Assembly: GCA_030426685.1 (NCBI GenBank) | Contig: JAUHYC010000037.1 | Location: 1 to 35,373 of the forward strand | Length of the DNA: 35,373 nt | Source: Alphaproteobacteria bacterium | GTDB taxonomy: Bacteria; Pseudomonadota; Alphaproteobacteria; Rhodobacterales; Rhodobacteraceae | Direction of reading: 5' to 3' | Shown: in pieces, positions 1-7,977 of the stretch | Numbering within the stretch: the first letter of the stretch is position 1 | How the letters are laid out: the number at the start of each line of letters is the position of its first letter | Program-made: the position numbers and the translations under genes | Notes under the pieces: model-generated | What the model saw: only the letters and a program-made list of their open reading frames with translations | What the model was told of the DNA's origin: nothing | Database searches by the model: none

Positions 1-230
1 GTGTGCCAGTAGAAGTTCTCTTCGCGCTTCTTGCCGGTCATCTGGATTTTGTCAGCGTTGATCACGATGACGTTGTCGCCCATGTCCATGTTTGGGGTGA
101 ACGACGCTTTGTGCTTGCCACGCAGGCGCATGGCGACGATCGAGGCAAGACGGCCCAGAACAACGCCCTCGGCGTCGATCAGGATCCACTTCTTGTCGAT
201 GTCTGCAGGTGTTGCAGAAAAGGTTTTCAT
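1..230 (-). CDS. rplM: 50S ribosomal protein L13 (5' part, cut by window edge)
   Basis: The reverse strand encodes an N-terminus that reads as ribosomal protein L13: it opens [10 protein letters not shown], continues with [18 protein letters not shown] and [11 protein letters not shown], and reaches [12 protein letters not shown] at the window edge, which are the usual L13 landmarks. About 76 of roughly 150 residues are present. L13 is an early-assembling large-subunit protein, and rpsI normally follows it, here outside the window. The ATG at 230 is preceded by an AGGAC-like ribosome binding site. A promoter-like pair lies about 70-95 bases upstream. No oddity is seen in the visible part. The identity is secure; the 3' end cannot be judged. 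Confidence 0.95.
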   Translation of the reverse strand, partial: MKTFSATPADIDKKWILIDAEGVVLGRLASIVAMRLRGKHKASFTPNMDMGDNVIVINADKIQMTGKKREENFYWH

Positions 231-296
231 GGCAGGATAGTCCTGTTTGATGTGAAAGACCGCCCCAAGACAGAGCGGCCCGAATTCGATGGATGG

Positions 297-325
297 GGTT
301 TAGTCCTAGTCTTTCGACGCGTCAA
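297..325 (-). promoter_or_regulatory. Candidate sigma-70 promoter for rplM
   Basis: On the minus strand TTGACG (320-325) is separated by 17 bases from TAAACC (297-302), which would start transcription near 290 and give a leader of about 60 bases before the rplM ATG at 230. The -35 and the spacing are good, the -10 is poor. Support is motif match and position only. Confidence 0.35.
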
Positions 326-373
326 TACACTCAAAGTAGTTTTAATTACGCAATAACAGCTGCTTACAAAATA

Positions 374-387
374 GGTATTATTATACC
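374..387. promoter_or_regulatory. Inverted repeat upstream of NTF2-like gene
   Basis: GGTAT-TATT-ATACC is a perfect 5-base inverted repeat with a 4-base centre in an AT-rich stretch. A second short inverted repeat, CCTGA-N5-TCAGG, lies at 412-426, just before the 459 start. Either could be an operator or leader hairpin for the plus-strand gene. No regulator can be assigned. Confidence 0.3.
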
Positions 388-458
388 CCATAATTCTACG
401 CCATATCCGATCCTGATGAGGTCAGGTATGATCCAACCCACCTAATACGGAGACACCC

Positions 459-824
459 ATGCAGGAATTGAAACCGATAATAGCCGACTACGGTGCGGCA
501 TGGCAGGAAAAAGACGCAGACAAAAGGCTCGACCTTCTGACGCGTTGTTTCTCGGAGAACGGTCGCTATGTCGACCCAACTGCGGAAGTCACCGGCCGAG
601 AACAGCTCTGCACGCATATTGGAGCAGTGCTGAAGGAGACTGAAGGCCGCGTAGAGATCACCAGCGAACCCGCGTCACATCACGATGTCGTCCACTTCAC
701 CTGGCACATGATTGCACCCGATGCGGCGATTATGGTGAAGGGGCATGATTTCATTCGTTTGGATTCAGATGGCAGAATTGTGCATCTGGCCGGCTTCTTT
801 GGTGATCCCACACCGCTGGACTAA
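459..824 (+). CDS. SnoaL/NTF2-like domain protein
   Basis: This 121-residue protein has the size and pattern of the SnoaL-like branch of the NTF2 fold. It has an N-terminal helix with the W at YGAAWQEKD, then CFSENGRYVDPTAEVTGRE, where the aspartate-containing 'Y-x-D-P' turn is typical, then beta strands ending HLAGFFGDPTPLD. Such cone-shaped single-domain proteins bind small hydrophobic ligands or act as isomerases or hydrolases, and the exact role cannot be read from sequence. There is no signal peptide or membrane segment, so it is probably cytosolic. The ATG follows a GGAG-type site (ACGGAGACACCC). It stands alone, divergent from rplM and convergent with the MocR regulator, with 5 bases between the stops. 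Family call good, function unknown. Confidence 0.75.
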   Translation: MQELKPIIADYGAAWQEKDADKRLDLLTRCFSENGRYVDPTAEVTGREQLCTHIGAVLKETEGRVEITSEPASHHDVVHFTWHMIAPDAAIMVKGHDFIRLDSDGRIVHLAGFFGDPTPLD

Positions 825-829
825 ACCCC

Positions 830-2233
830 TCAGACGCTGATCTGCTCTGGCGGGTTGTCCAGCAACGCACGCAGGCGCAACATCGCGTCTTCGAATTTCT
901 CCAGCGAAACATGCCCGTTCACTGCAATGCGCACCGCGTTAGGTGCTCGGCCGTCGCGCAACGCGAACTCATCAGCGGATCGCAGTTGAATACCCTCGCG
1001 CTCGGCAGCACGGCTGAATGCAGCTGACCGCCAGCCAGAGGGAAGATTGAGCCAGACAAATGGCACTTCTGGGGCCCAGTTGAGATCAAAACCACCCAGC
1101 GCGTTCACCGCAACCCTGACATATTCCCCCATCTTGGTACGCACATCCGCCGCCAGTTGCCGCGCGTTTGGGTGCCCCAGCATTAGCCGGGTAAGTTCTG
1201 CAAGCGGCTGCGCGAGACCGAAATAGCCGTATTCGGCGCTTCTACGAAGATCGACGCTCCGATCCTTGGGCGCGATGGCAAAGCCAACCCGCAGCGCTGG
1301 CGTCAGGGTTTTTGAAATCGAGGACACATGCCAGCCCCGTTCTGGTGCCAGCGCGCGATAGCTGGGCGCGCGGGGATCGCCCATGCGATAGCAATCATCT
1401 TCTATAATTTGCAGATCGTATTTTCGCGCGACCTCAACGACTTCCTTACGGCGTTCAAGCGGTGAATGCCCTCCGGTCGGGTTCTGCACTTCGGGTGATA
1501 CACATATCGCCTGGGCTTGCGTTTGCCGCAGAATATGATCCAGGGCATCAGGGTTGATCCCCCATTTGTCCATTTTTACTCCGACAACGTCTGCGCGCAT
1601 CAGCTCCCCGGCCCTGCGGAATCCAGCGTATGACAGATCTTCGACTAGAACGACCGGTTTGGTACCGCTGAGTATGGTCTGGAACACGACACATAGCCCG
1701 CTCTGCCCGCCATGCGTCAGTACGATATCATCAGCGGTGACAACACCGAGCGGAAGGTCGGACAGCCAATCCACCACGACCTGCCGCACAGGTAGGTACG
1801 CGTCGCGCGTCGGATAGTTCATGAACATCCGCGGATCGCCCTGTGCAATCTTGCTCAGGCATTCGCGGATCAATGCCACCTGCCCGACATCGGGCAAGCG
1901 CGGACTGAACAGGCTGACATTGGCATCGTATTTGTCGTCCCGCAGATGCAATTGCCGCGACCAGACATCATCCAGAATGGGCGATCGCGGCGGGGCAACA
2001 AATGTACCACGTCCGACCTCGGCTTGTAACAACCCCTCATCGGTCAGAATCGTATAGGCGCGCGCGACGGTTCCAGGTGTAATCTGCAATCGATACGCCA
2101 GTTCACGCACCGGGGGCAACTTAACACCAACCTCCAGTGTCTTGTTTTCTATCGCCTTTCGGATTGTATCGGCAACCAGTGTGTATTTTGGACCCTTGGC
2201 TTTGGGGAGCGACTCCGGCCAAATTGTATCCAT
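830..2233 (-). CDS. MocR/PdxR-type transcriptional regulator (GntR helix-turn-helix plus aminotransferase domain)
   Basis: The 467-residue product has the two-part MocR layout. Residues about 15-82 form a GntR winged helix (LPPVRELAYRLQITPGTVARAY). Residues about 110-455 form a fold-type I aminotransferase domain with NPTGG at 251-255, the EDDCY strand near 277-281 and the PLP-binding lysine in SISKTLTP near K308. MocR proteins use PLP or its adducts as effectors and do not normally catalyse transamination. It is divergent from a DUF1127 gene, and the 100 bases between them hold repeated ATACAA/TTGTAT half-sites, one inverted repeat straddling its own ATG, which suggests autoregulation and control of the neighbour. 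The effector is not inferable: there is no vitamin B6, taurine or GABA gene nearby. Length is normal for the family. Confidence 0.9.
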   Translation of the reverse strand: MDTIWPESLPKAKGPKYTLVADTIRKAIENKTLEVGVKLPPVRELAYRLQITPGTVARAYTILTDEGLLQAEVGRGTFVAPPRSPILDDVWSRQLHLRDDKYDANVSLFSPRLPDVGQVALIRECLSKIAQGDPRMFMNYPTRDAYLPVRQVVVDWLSDLPLGVVTADDIVLTHGGQSGLCVVFQTILSGTKPVVLVEDLSYAGFRRAGELMRADVVGVKMDKWGINPDALDHILRQTQAQAICVSPEVQNPTGGHSPLERRKEVVEVARKYDLQIIEDDCYRMGDPRAPSYRALAPERGWHVSSISKTLTPALRVGFAIAPKDRSVDLRRSAEYGYFGLAQPLAELTRLMLGHPNARQLAADVRTKMGEYVRVAVNALGGFDLNWAPEVPFVWLNLPSGWRSAAFSRAAEREGIQLRSADEFALRDGRAPNAVRIAVNGHVSLEKFEDAMLRLRALLDNPPEQISV

Positions 2234-2314
2234 TACAATTCTTCCTTTGATTCCGATACAATGTTGAGTGTATCAGAACACTATACCGAGCATTTTTACT
2301 TTGTGTCAATACAA
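2224..2314. promoter_or_regulatory. Cluster of MocR-like operator half-sites in a divergent promoter region
   Basis: Three inverted repeats share an ATACAA/TTGTAT core. TTGTA-N5-TACAA (2224-2238) covers the regulator start codon. GATACA-N8-TGTATC (2255-2274) lies mid-intergenic. TTGT-N6-ACAA (2301-2314) lies just upstream of the DUF1127 ribosome binding site. MocR regulators are known to bind multiple repeated sites in divergent promoters. Assignment to this regulator is inferred from position. Confidence 0.5.
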
Positions 2315-2332
2315 TTCGAAAGGAACACCAAG

Positions 2333-2560
2333 ATGACACGCGCAATGCACAACCCCGCCCTCATGCTGCTGAACGACAGCCCCCGGCTGCCGCTGATCGC
2401 CGCGCTGGCCGTGCGGTTTGCGGCGACGGTCACACAATGGGAACGCCGGCGCCGCAGTCGCGTCAATCTGGGCAAACTGGATGACAGGCTGCTGCGCGAT
2501 GTCGGCATCACGCGAATTCAGTCGGAAATAGAAACCAGCCGCTATTTCTGGATGAGATAG
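2333..2560 (+). CDS. DUF1127 small arginine-rich protein
   Basis: This 75-residue protein ends in the DUF1127 signature: WERRRRSRVNLGKLDDRLLRDVGITR, then IQSEIETSRYF, in which LxxLdDRlLrDIGl is diagnostic. The start was placed at the ATG at 2333 because AAAGGAACACC precedes it. An upstream in-frame start at 2261 lies inside the operator repeats and is unlikely. DUF1127 proteins are small, basic and common in alphaproteobacteria; at least one in Rhodobacter (CcaF1) binds RNA and affects small-RNA maturation, others affect phosphate or carbon stress responses. It is probably controlled by the adjacent divergent MocR regulator. A strong terminator follows within 40 bases, so it is monocistronic. 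Confidence 0.85.
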   Translation: MTRAMHNPALMLLNDSPRLPLIAALAVRFAATVTQWERRRRSRVNLGKLDDRLLRDVGITRIQSEIETSRYFWMR

Positions 2561-2570
2561 ATTATCCCCA

Positions 2571-2622
2571 GTCCCATTTCATGGGACCTCTTCCTGGCCG
2601 GGGCATGCCCCGGCCTTTTTTT
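2571..2622 (+). terminator. Rho-independent terminator of the DUF1127 gene, with a preceding hairpin
   Basis: A perfect 9-base stem, GGCCGGGGC-AT-GCCCCGGCC (2596-2615), is followed by seven T (2616-2622), a textbook intrinsic terminator on the plus strand. A smaller hairpin, GTCCCAT-TTC-ATGGGAC (2571-2587), sits directly in front. The T-run overlaps the stop codon of the convergent thioesterase gene; there is no T-run in the minus direction. Confidence 0.9.
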
Positions 2623-3064
2623 ATCCGAACGCTGCCGCCGCTGAACCTGCAGGTGGGATGGAATAGGTCAAACTGGCCCGTGCGACCGGATTATCTGAGC
2701 CCTCTGAATACATCAGCACATCCCCTACAGCCAAAGTTCGCCCCAGCTTCAGCAGCTTGCACTCCGCAATCATATCAGCACGACCGTCGGGCTTACGCAG
2801 GAAATCCATGGAGCTGCTGGTGGTGACGGCCAGGGACTGCCGCCCCTTCCGGGCGAGGATCATGGCATAGACGCTGACATCGGCCAGTCCGAACATGGAT
2901 GGCCCGGACACCGTGCCACCAGGCCGCAGATGACGGTCTTCGACAATCAGGCGCATCCTGATTGATGCTTCAGTAAGGTCCTCGACCACGAAATCCTTGT
3001 GAACCTGAGGAAACACCTGCTCCAGGTATTCGGTCAGTTCTTTTTTGTTCAAAGCTAATGACAT
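2621..3064 (-). CDS. PaaI-family hotdog-fold thioesterase
   Basis: At 147 residues this matches single-hotdog PaaI-type acyl-CoA thioesterases. After an N-terminal helix comes the segment HLRPGGTVSGPSMFGLAD (about 45-62), equivalent to the 'H..GGxxxxxxD' active-site loop and helix, with D62 the likely catalytic acid. Then come the hydrophobic strand SLAVTTSSSMDFLRKP and a C-terminal strand. Family members hydrolyse CoA thioesters of aromatic or medium-chain acids in the cytosol; the substrate here is not known. The usual HGG is replaced by VSG, as in several PaaI subgroups. The start has a GAGGGGAAGC site. It is divergent, by 58 bases, from a crotonase-fold gene, which suggests a shared acyl-CoA context. 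Confidence 0.8.
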   Translation of the reverse strand: MSLALNKKELTEYLEQVFPQVHKDFVVEDLTEASIRMRLIVEDRHLRPGGTVSGPSMFGLADVSVYAMILARKGRQSLAVTTSSSMDFLRKPDGRADMIAECKLLKLGRTLAVGDVLMYSEGSDNPVARASLTYSIPPAGSAAAAFG

Positions 3065-3122
3065 GCTTCCCCTCTTGGTCCTGCCCCCCTAGAGTTGGCC
3101 CAACAGCCAGCAGGAGGGCAAG

Positions 3123-3908
3123 ATGGCAATTCTGGAACGTAACGACACAGGCGCCATTGCAAGGCTGCAAATGAATGCGCCAGAACGCCTGAATGCGCTC
3201 AGCGACGAGATGCTGGCAGCCCTGCAGCAAGAACTGGACACCCTGCGCGAGGACACATCGATTCGGGTTGTGATCCTATCTGGCGCGGGCAAGGCGTTTT
3301 GCGCAGGACATGATCTGAAACAGATGACCCAGGGCCGGCAGGCCGCTGATGGCGGGCTTGGCTATTTTCAGGACCTGTTCGATCGCTGCGCCAAGATGAT
3401 GATGTCGATTCAATCCCTGCCCCAACCGGTTATTGCGCAGACCCATGGCATTGCAACGGCCGCCGGATGTCAGCTGGTCGCAACATGCGATCTGGCCATC
3501 GCGGCTGAAGAGACCAGGTTTGGGGTCAACGGCGTCAATATCGGCCTGTTCTGTTCAACGCCGATGGTGGCGCTTAGCCGGAATATCCCGCGCAAACAGG
3601 CGTTTGAGATGTTGACCACGGGCGATTTTATCAGCGCTGAACGCGCCGCTGAGTTGGGGCTGATCAACCGAACGGTACCGGACAACCTGTTGGAGCAGGA
3701 AACCAATGCGCTGGCAGAGAAGCTGGCAGCCAAGTTGGGTGCAGCCGTCAAGATCGGAAAACAGGCGTTTTATCAACAGCTTCCGATGTCCACTGAACAG
3801 GCCTATGCCTATACCGCCGATGTAATGGCCCAGAATATGATGCACCGCGATACTGAAGAAGGAATAACCGCATTCATCGAGAAACGCCCGCCAGACTGGC
3901 ATCAGTAG
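3123..3908 (+). CDS. Crotonase-superfamily protein, ECHDC3-like, lacking both catalytic glutamates
   Basis: The 261-residue protein is a full-length crotonase fold. It has NAPERLNALSDEM near the N-terminus, the oxyanion-hole loop GAGKAFCAGHDLKQM (about 54-68) and the second oxyanion segment THGIATAAGCQL (about 107-118). True enoyl-CoA hydratases have glutamates at the positions that here appear as Q117 (GCQL instead of GCEL) and G137 (FGVNG instead of FGQPE). That pattern, with the glycine- and serine-containing NIGLFCSTPMVAL stretch, resembles the ECHDC3 group, so ordinary hydration is unlikely. It probably binds a CoA ester in the cytosol; the reaction is unknown. The ATG follows GGAGGGCAAG. 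It is divergent from a thioesterase gene and monocistronic. Confidence 0.85.
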   Translation: MAILERNDTGAIARLQMNAPERLNALSDEMLAALQQELDTLREDTSIRVVILSGAGKAFCAGHDLKQMTQGRQAADGGLGYFQDLFDRCAKMMMSIQSLPQPVIAQTHGIATAAGCQLVATCDLAIAAEETRFGVNGVNIGLFCSTPMVALSRNIPRKQAFEMLTTGDFISAERAAELGLINRTVPDNLLEQETNALAEKLAAKLGAAVKIGKQAFYQQLPMSTEQAYAYTADVMAQNMMHRDTEEGITAFIEKRPPDWHQ

Positions 3909-4157
3909 CGCAATTATTTCATACATTTTTGCCTACTGTTCGTATTTTAGCACTTTTCAAAAGGGCGACACTGTGGCAAAGCTGGGTCAAGGCTGAGGCC
4001 TGATAGACTTTTGGGTCGCCGTGGGCGGAAGGTCCCTCCAAGCTGGTTTCTCTCACCGGCGTTGACATTCCCGCAGCGGCGACCCCAAGACTTCCTGACA
4101 TAAATCTCCTGTATCGGCGCATTGCGCACGGCGTCTCTCTGCCCTATGTGGCTGCCC
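3909..4157. other. Intergenic region before trmFO
   Basis: About 250 bases lie between the crotonase stop and the chosen trmFO start. The first 60 are AT-rich and could hold a promoter, but no pair of boxes is convincing. Minus-strand reading frames here have no ribosome binding site and no recognisable protein pattern. No hairpin-T-run terminator is seen. Confidence 0.5.
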
Positions 4158-5498
4158 ATGACAGAAAGATTGCATATTGTGGGCGGCGGCATGGCCGGGT
4201 CCGAGGCCGCATGGCAGGCGGCAGAGATGGGTGTGGACGTTGTAATCCACGAAATGCGCCCCAAGGTGGGCACATTCGCGCATCAAACCGGAAACCTGGC
4301 CGAAATGGTGTGCTCGAACTCGTTCCGGTCGGACGATGATGAGCAAAACGCCGTTGGCCTGCTGCACTGGGAAATGCGGGCCGCCAACGGGCTGATCATG
4401 ACCACCGCCGACGCCCATCGCCTTCCGGCGGGCGGCGCATTGGCGGTTGATCGCGAACCGTTTGCCGAAACTGTCACGGCCAGGCTAAAGGCCCACCCGC
4501 ATGTTTCGGTCACCGATGAAGAGGTGACGTCTCTGCCCGAAGATGGCCAATGGATATTTGCAACCGGCCCTCTGACCTCGCCCGCGTTGGGCGAGGCTAT
4601 TCGCGCCGAAACCGGTGCTGAGGCACTGGCCTTTTTCGATGCAATCGCGCCCATCGTCTATGCCGACAGCATCGACATGAGCCAGGCCTGGATGCAGTCG
4701 CGCTACGACAAGGGGGAGACCGAGGCAGAGCGTACCGCATACCTGAACTGTCCGATGGATCGTGATCAGTACGAGGCGTTCATTGACGCCCTGCTTGCGG
4801 CGGACAAGACAGAGTTTCACGAAGGTGAGACCGCCGGATATTTTGATGGTTGCCTGCCGATTGAGGTCATGGCCGAGCGGGGCCGTGAAACCCTACGACA
4901 CGGTCCGATGAAACCCGTGGGTCTGACCAATCCGCACCAACCGGATGTGAAAGCACACGCCGTGGTCCAGTTGCGCCGGGACAATGCTCTGGGCACGCTG
5001 TTCAACATCGTGGGCTTTCAGACCAAGATGAAATACGGCGCGCAAACGCATGTTTTTCAAATGATCCCGGGCTTGGAAAACGCGAGCTTTGCACGGCTGG
5101 GCGGCATTCACCGTAACACCTTCATTAACTCTCCGACCTTGTTGGATTCACAGATGCGCCTGAAATCTCGCGCGAATATCCGTTTTGCAGGTCAGATCAC
5201 CGGGGTTGAAGGATATGTGGAAAGTGCCGCAATGGGCCTGCTGGCCGGGCGTTTCGCCGCAGCTGAGATTCTGGGCCGCTCCTTGCCGGATGTGCCACAA
5301 GACAGCGCCATGGGCGCGTTGATCCATCACATCACCGGGGGTGCTGATGCTAAGACTTTCCAGCCGATGAACGTCAATTTCGGCTTGTTTCGGCCTGTTG
5401 ATGGCCTGAAAGGCGGGCGTCGGGGTCGCAAAGATCGGTACAAGGCCTATACCGACCGCGCCAAAGCCGCCTGGTCCGAATGGCTATCGCATTGTTGA
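4158..5498 (+). CDS. trmFO: Folate-dependent tRNA (uracil-54-C5)-methyltransferase TrmFO
   Basis: TrmFO uses 5,10-methylene-THF and FADH2 to make m5U54 in the T-loop of tRNA. The protein opens with a Rossmann FAD-binding motif ([15 protein letters not shown], residues 6-20) and EMRP. C52 in [10 protein letters not shown] and the later cysteine in [13 protein letters not shown] match the two active-site cysteines of the family. The C-terminal half carries [22 protein letters not shown], typical of the TrmFO/GidA superfamily. I chose the ATG at 4158, giving 446 residues; in-frame ATGs at 4146 and 4122 would only add a non-conserved leader. The gene stands between a crotonase gene and a methyltransferase gene. 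Roseobacters use this folate route instead of SAM-dependent TrmA. Confidence 0.93.
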   Translation: MTERLHIVGGGMAGSEAAWQAAEMGVDVVIHEMRPKVGTFAHQTGNLAEMVCSNSFRSDDDEQNAVGLLHWEMRAANGLIMTTADAHRLPAGGALAVDREPFAETVTARLKAHPHVSVTDEEVTSLPEDGQWIFATGPLTSPALGEAIRAETGAEALAFFDAIAPIVYADSIDMSQAWMQSRYDKGETEAERTAYLNCPMDRDQYEAFIDALLAADKTEFHEGETAGYFDGCLPIEVMAERGRETLRHGPMKPVGLTNPHQPDVKAHAVVQLRRDNALGTLFNIVGFQTKMKYGAQTHVFQMIPGLENASFARLGGIHRNTFINSPTLLDSQMRLKSRANIRFAGQITGVEGYVESAAMGLLAGRFAAAEILGRSLPDVPQDSAMGALIHHITGGADAKTFQPMNVNFGLFRPVDGLKGGRRGRKDRYKAYTDRAKAAWSEWLSHC

Positions 5499-5536
5499 CT
5501 GGACGATGCCCCCGGCCTACGCCTAAAATATAAGGT

Positions 5537-6151
5537 ATGAGCGATAAGTTCCTGAAAGATACCTATGATCTGAACACGGCGCAGGAAACCTGTGAACATT
5601 ACCAGAAATGGGCAGCCTCATATGACACTGAAGTGGGTGAGCAAGGTTATGTTACTCCCGGCCGAGTCGCGACAGCCTTAAAATCCTACGTGCCCGACGC
5701 ACAGGTCCCGGTTCTTGACTATGGCTGCGGCACGGGCTTGTCCGGTGTGGCCCTGCACGAAGCCGGGTTTCGCGTGATCGACGGAATGGATCCAACACCT
5801 GAGATGCTGAAACAAGCCGAAGCCAAGGGTGTCTACCGCAAGCTGATCAACTTTGAGCTTTCTGATCCGGAGCCTGTTAAACCGCGTGCGTACTCCGCTA
5901 TCACGGCCATCGGAGTGATCGGTACTGGCGCGGCGCCTCCAGCAACCTTCGACCTGCTCATGAAGGCCCTGCCGCGGGGTGGCTTGTTGGCGTTTTCCTT
6001 CAATGATCACACGCTCGCCGATCGTGCCTATACGTCGCGGTTGAACGATTGGCTGGATATGGGGCACGCGCGCCTATTGTTTCGAGAATACGGCCCGCAT
6101 CTGCCCGGTATGGACATGAAATCTGACGTCTACGTTGTTGTAAAAGCTTGA
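5537..6151 (+). CDS. Class I SAM-dependent methyltransferase
   Basis: The 204-residue product has SAM-binding motif I as VLDYGCGTGLSG (about 59-70), an acidic residue ending strand 2 (GMDPTPEML), and LMKALPRGGLLAFSFND as the motif III-like strand. The N-terminal YQKWAASYDTEVGEQGY resembles small-molecule methyltransferases of the UbiE/Methyltransf_11 type; the acceptor is unknown. The ATG follows ATAAGG. Its stop codon overlaps the TTG start of gluQRS (TTGA), so the two are translationally coupled. That may hint at a link with tRNA modification, but this is context only. Confidence 0.85.
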   Translation: MSDKFLKDTYDLNTAQETCEHYQKWAASYDTEVGEQGYVTPGRVATALKSYVPDAQVPVLDYGCGTGLSGVALHEAGFRVIDGMDPTPEMLKQAEAKGVYRKLINFELSDPEPVKPRAYSAITAIGVIGTGAAPPATFDLLMKALPRGGLLAFSFNDHTLADRAYTSRLNDWLDMGHARLLFREYGPHLPGMDMKSDVYVVVKA

Positions 6152-6993
6152 CCTTCACTACTCGCTTCGCCCCCTCACCAACCGGGCCACTTCATCTCGG
6201 GCACGCCTATTCCGCGCTTCTGGCGCAGGATATGGCCGCAGTCGACAACGGCAACTTACTGCTACGCATCGAGGATATCGATCAATCCCGGTCCCGACAG
6301 CAATGGGAAAACCAAATATACGATGATCTCGGCTGGCTGGGCCTGCATTGGCCGCAACCGGTGATGCGGCAATCCAACAGGCTATCCCGGTATCGTCTTG
6401 CGATCGAAGCGCTGTCGAAACAGGGTCTGGTCTATCCTTGCAAATGCAATCGAGCCGATATCGAAGCTGCTGCCGGTGCCCCGCAGGAGGGTGTGCCGCA
6501 ATTCGGGCCTGACGGACGCATTTATCCCGGCACCTGCCGCCAGCGCCCCTTGTCTCAGGCGGGCTCTGGGGATGTCTTGCGCCTTGATATGCGCAAAGCG
6601 ATGAAAGCTGCGGATCTGAGAAACTTTAAGGAGACCGGAGCCACTTATGAAGGAACACATGAACTTCGTGCTGATCTCTTGCTTGATACGATTGGCGATA
6701 TCGTTCTGGTTCGCCGGCACATGGGCAGTTCATATCACCTGTCAGTTGTGGTTGACGATGCCGACCAGCACATAACCCATGTCGTGCGGGGCGAAGACCT
6801 GTTCGAAGCCACGCAAATCCACGTTCTGTTGCAAAGTCTGCTGGGCCTTCCGACGCCGATTTACCATCATCACAAACTGATCCGTGATGAAAAGGGTAAA
6901 CGCTTGGCCAAGCGCGATGATGCCCGCGCCATTGCGCTCTATCGTCAACAGGGCGCTTCACCCGCAGATATTCGAATGATGGTCGGGCTCTGA
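6148..6993 (+). CDS. gluQ: Glutamyl-queuosine tRNA(Asp) synthetase
   Basis: GluQRS is a truncated glutamyl-tRNA synthetase without an anticodon-binding domain. It attaches glutamate to queuosine at position 34 of tRNA(Asp). The protein opens TRFAPSPTGPLHLGHA, with the HIGH-type motif at 16-19. It carries the zinc ligands C98, C100, Y126 and C130 (PCKC...YPGTC) specific to GluQRS, LRIEDID, and the KMSKS-like KRLAKRD near 251-257. It ends at 281 residues, close to the family length and far short of GltX. The start is TTG at 6148, overlapping the methyltransferase stop as TTGA. No ATG lies before the conserved N-terminus, so the rare start codon is well supported. It is convergent with hisI. Confidence 0.93.
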   Translation: MTFTTRFAPSPTGPLHLGHAYSALLAQDMAAVDNGNLLLRIEDIDQSRSRQQWENQIYDDLGWLGLHWPQPVMRQSNRLSRYRLAIEALSKQGLVYPCKCNRADIEAAAGAPQEGVPQFGPDGRIYPGTCRQRPLSQAGSGDVLRLDMRKAMKAADLRNFKETGATYEGTHELRADLLLDTIGDIVLVRRHMGSSYHLSVVVDDADQHITHVVRGEDLFEATQIHVLLQSLLGLPTPIYHHHKLIRDEKGKRLAKRDDARAIALYRQQGASPADIRMMVGL

Positions 6994-7029
6994 CCTGGTT
7001 CGTCGAAGCTGTGACGCCTTTGGCGGCAT

Positions 7030-7401
7030 TCACTCTGTTGGCGACAACAACTCGACCTCCGATCCGTCACGCACCGCAGTATAAAAACAGCTGCGACGAT
7101 TGGTGTGACAGGCAGGCCCGGTTTGCCGTACTATCACCAACAGGCAATCCCTGTCACAGTCGACGCGAAAATCCACCAGTTCCTGCACATGACCCGAGCT
7201 TTCGCCCTTGACCCAGAACGCCTGCCGCGATCGCGACCAGTAGGTCACGCGCCCGGTTTCCAGCGTGCGCGCGATGGATTGCGCATTCATCCACGCCATC
7301 ATCAACACCTCGCCCGAATCCTCATCCTGAGCGATTGCCGGGATCAGACCAGCATCGTTGAACGTCAACGTCGATGGATCAAACGAGACAGTGCGTGACA
7401 T
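7030..7401 (-). CDS. hisI: Phosphoribosyl-AMP cyclohydrolase
   Basis: HisI opens the adenine ring of phosphoribosyl-AMP, the third step of histidine synthesis. The 123-residue product has the metal-binding aspartates D81, D83 and D85 in DCDRD, and cysteines C82, C98 (GPACH) and C105 (RRSCF), which match the zinc and magnesium sites of the family, plus GxVTYWSRSRQAFWVKG. It is the stand-alone form without a HisE domain. I chose the ATG at 7401 because AAAAGG precedes it at proper spacing; an ATG at 7419 is possible. No other his gene is near. It is divergent from the Fe-S scaffold-like gene across 66 bases. Confidence 0.95.
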   Translation of the reverse strand: MSRTVSFDPSTLTFNDAGLIPAIAQDEDSGEVLMMAWMNAQSIARTLETGRVTYWSRSRQAFWVKGESSGHVQELVDFRVDCDRDCLLVIVRQTGPACHTNRRSCFYTAVRDGSEVELLSPTE

Positions 7402-7467
7402 GGTAAAAACCTTTTGCATCCTTGGGGCTGGCCACTATGTATGGGGAACAGTCAACGAGGGAAAGCC

Positions 7468-7920
7468 ATGAGCGGCGAAACTGATCTGATCAAGCTCTAT
7501 TCCGGGCGCATTCTTGCGCTTGCCGCCGATATTCCCCATCTCGAGCGGCTTGAGAATGCAGACGCAACCGTCAAGAAGCGCGCGCCCCTGTGCGGGTCGA
7601 CCGTGACCGTCGATGTCAAAGTTGAGGACGGTCGGATTGCGGCCTACGGACAGGATGTAAAAGCCTGCGCTCTGGGTCAGGCTTCGGCCTCGGTTGTGGG
7701 CAGCGCCGTGATTGGTGCAACTCGGGCACAGGTTGAAACCGCACGCGATCAGCTTTCTGACATGCTGAAACGGGAAGGCCCCGCCCCTGATGCGCCCTTT
7801 AACGGGCTTGAGGTGCTGATACCGGCACGCGAATATAAGAACCGCCATGCGTCGATCCTGCTGGCGCTGGAGGCGACAGCCGAGGCGATGGAACAGGCCG
7901 AGCAGGCCAACTGCGCCTGA
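7468..7920 (+). CDS. Iron-sulfur cluster assembly scaffold (IscU/NifU N-terminal-like)
   Basis: The 150-residue protein has the NifU-N/IscU-type fold markers: LYSGRILALA at the N-terminus, C42 in PLCGSTVTVDV and C67 in KACALGQASASVV, which match the first two cluster-ligand cysteines of IscU. The third IscU cysteine is not at its usual place; the only other cysteine is near the C-terminus (ANCA), so the site is atypical. REYKNRHASILLALEA is characteristic of a conserved alphaproteobacterial subgroup beside the core isc/suf systems. The start at 7468 follows CGAGGGAAAG. No isc or suf gene lies nearby, so the recipient of any cluster is unknown. Confidence 0.8.
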   Translation: MSGETDLIKLYSGRILALAADIPHLERLENADATVKKRAPLCGSTVTVDVKVEDGRIAAYGQDVKACALGQASASVVGSAVIGATRAQVETARDQLSDMLKREGPAPDAPFNGLEVLIPAREYKNRHASILLALEATAEAMEQAEQANCA

Positions 7921-7977
7921 GCGTAGAATTTTTTTACAAAGCTGTATAAGGTTTCCCTGAAATTCTTGGGGGATAAC

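Noticed and set aside
3919..4418. Minus-strand open frames in and beyond the gap before trmFO
   Set aside because: They run into trmFO antisense sequence and show no conserved pattern or ribosome binding site.
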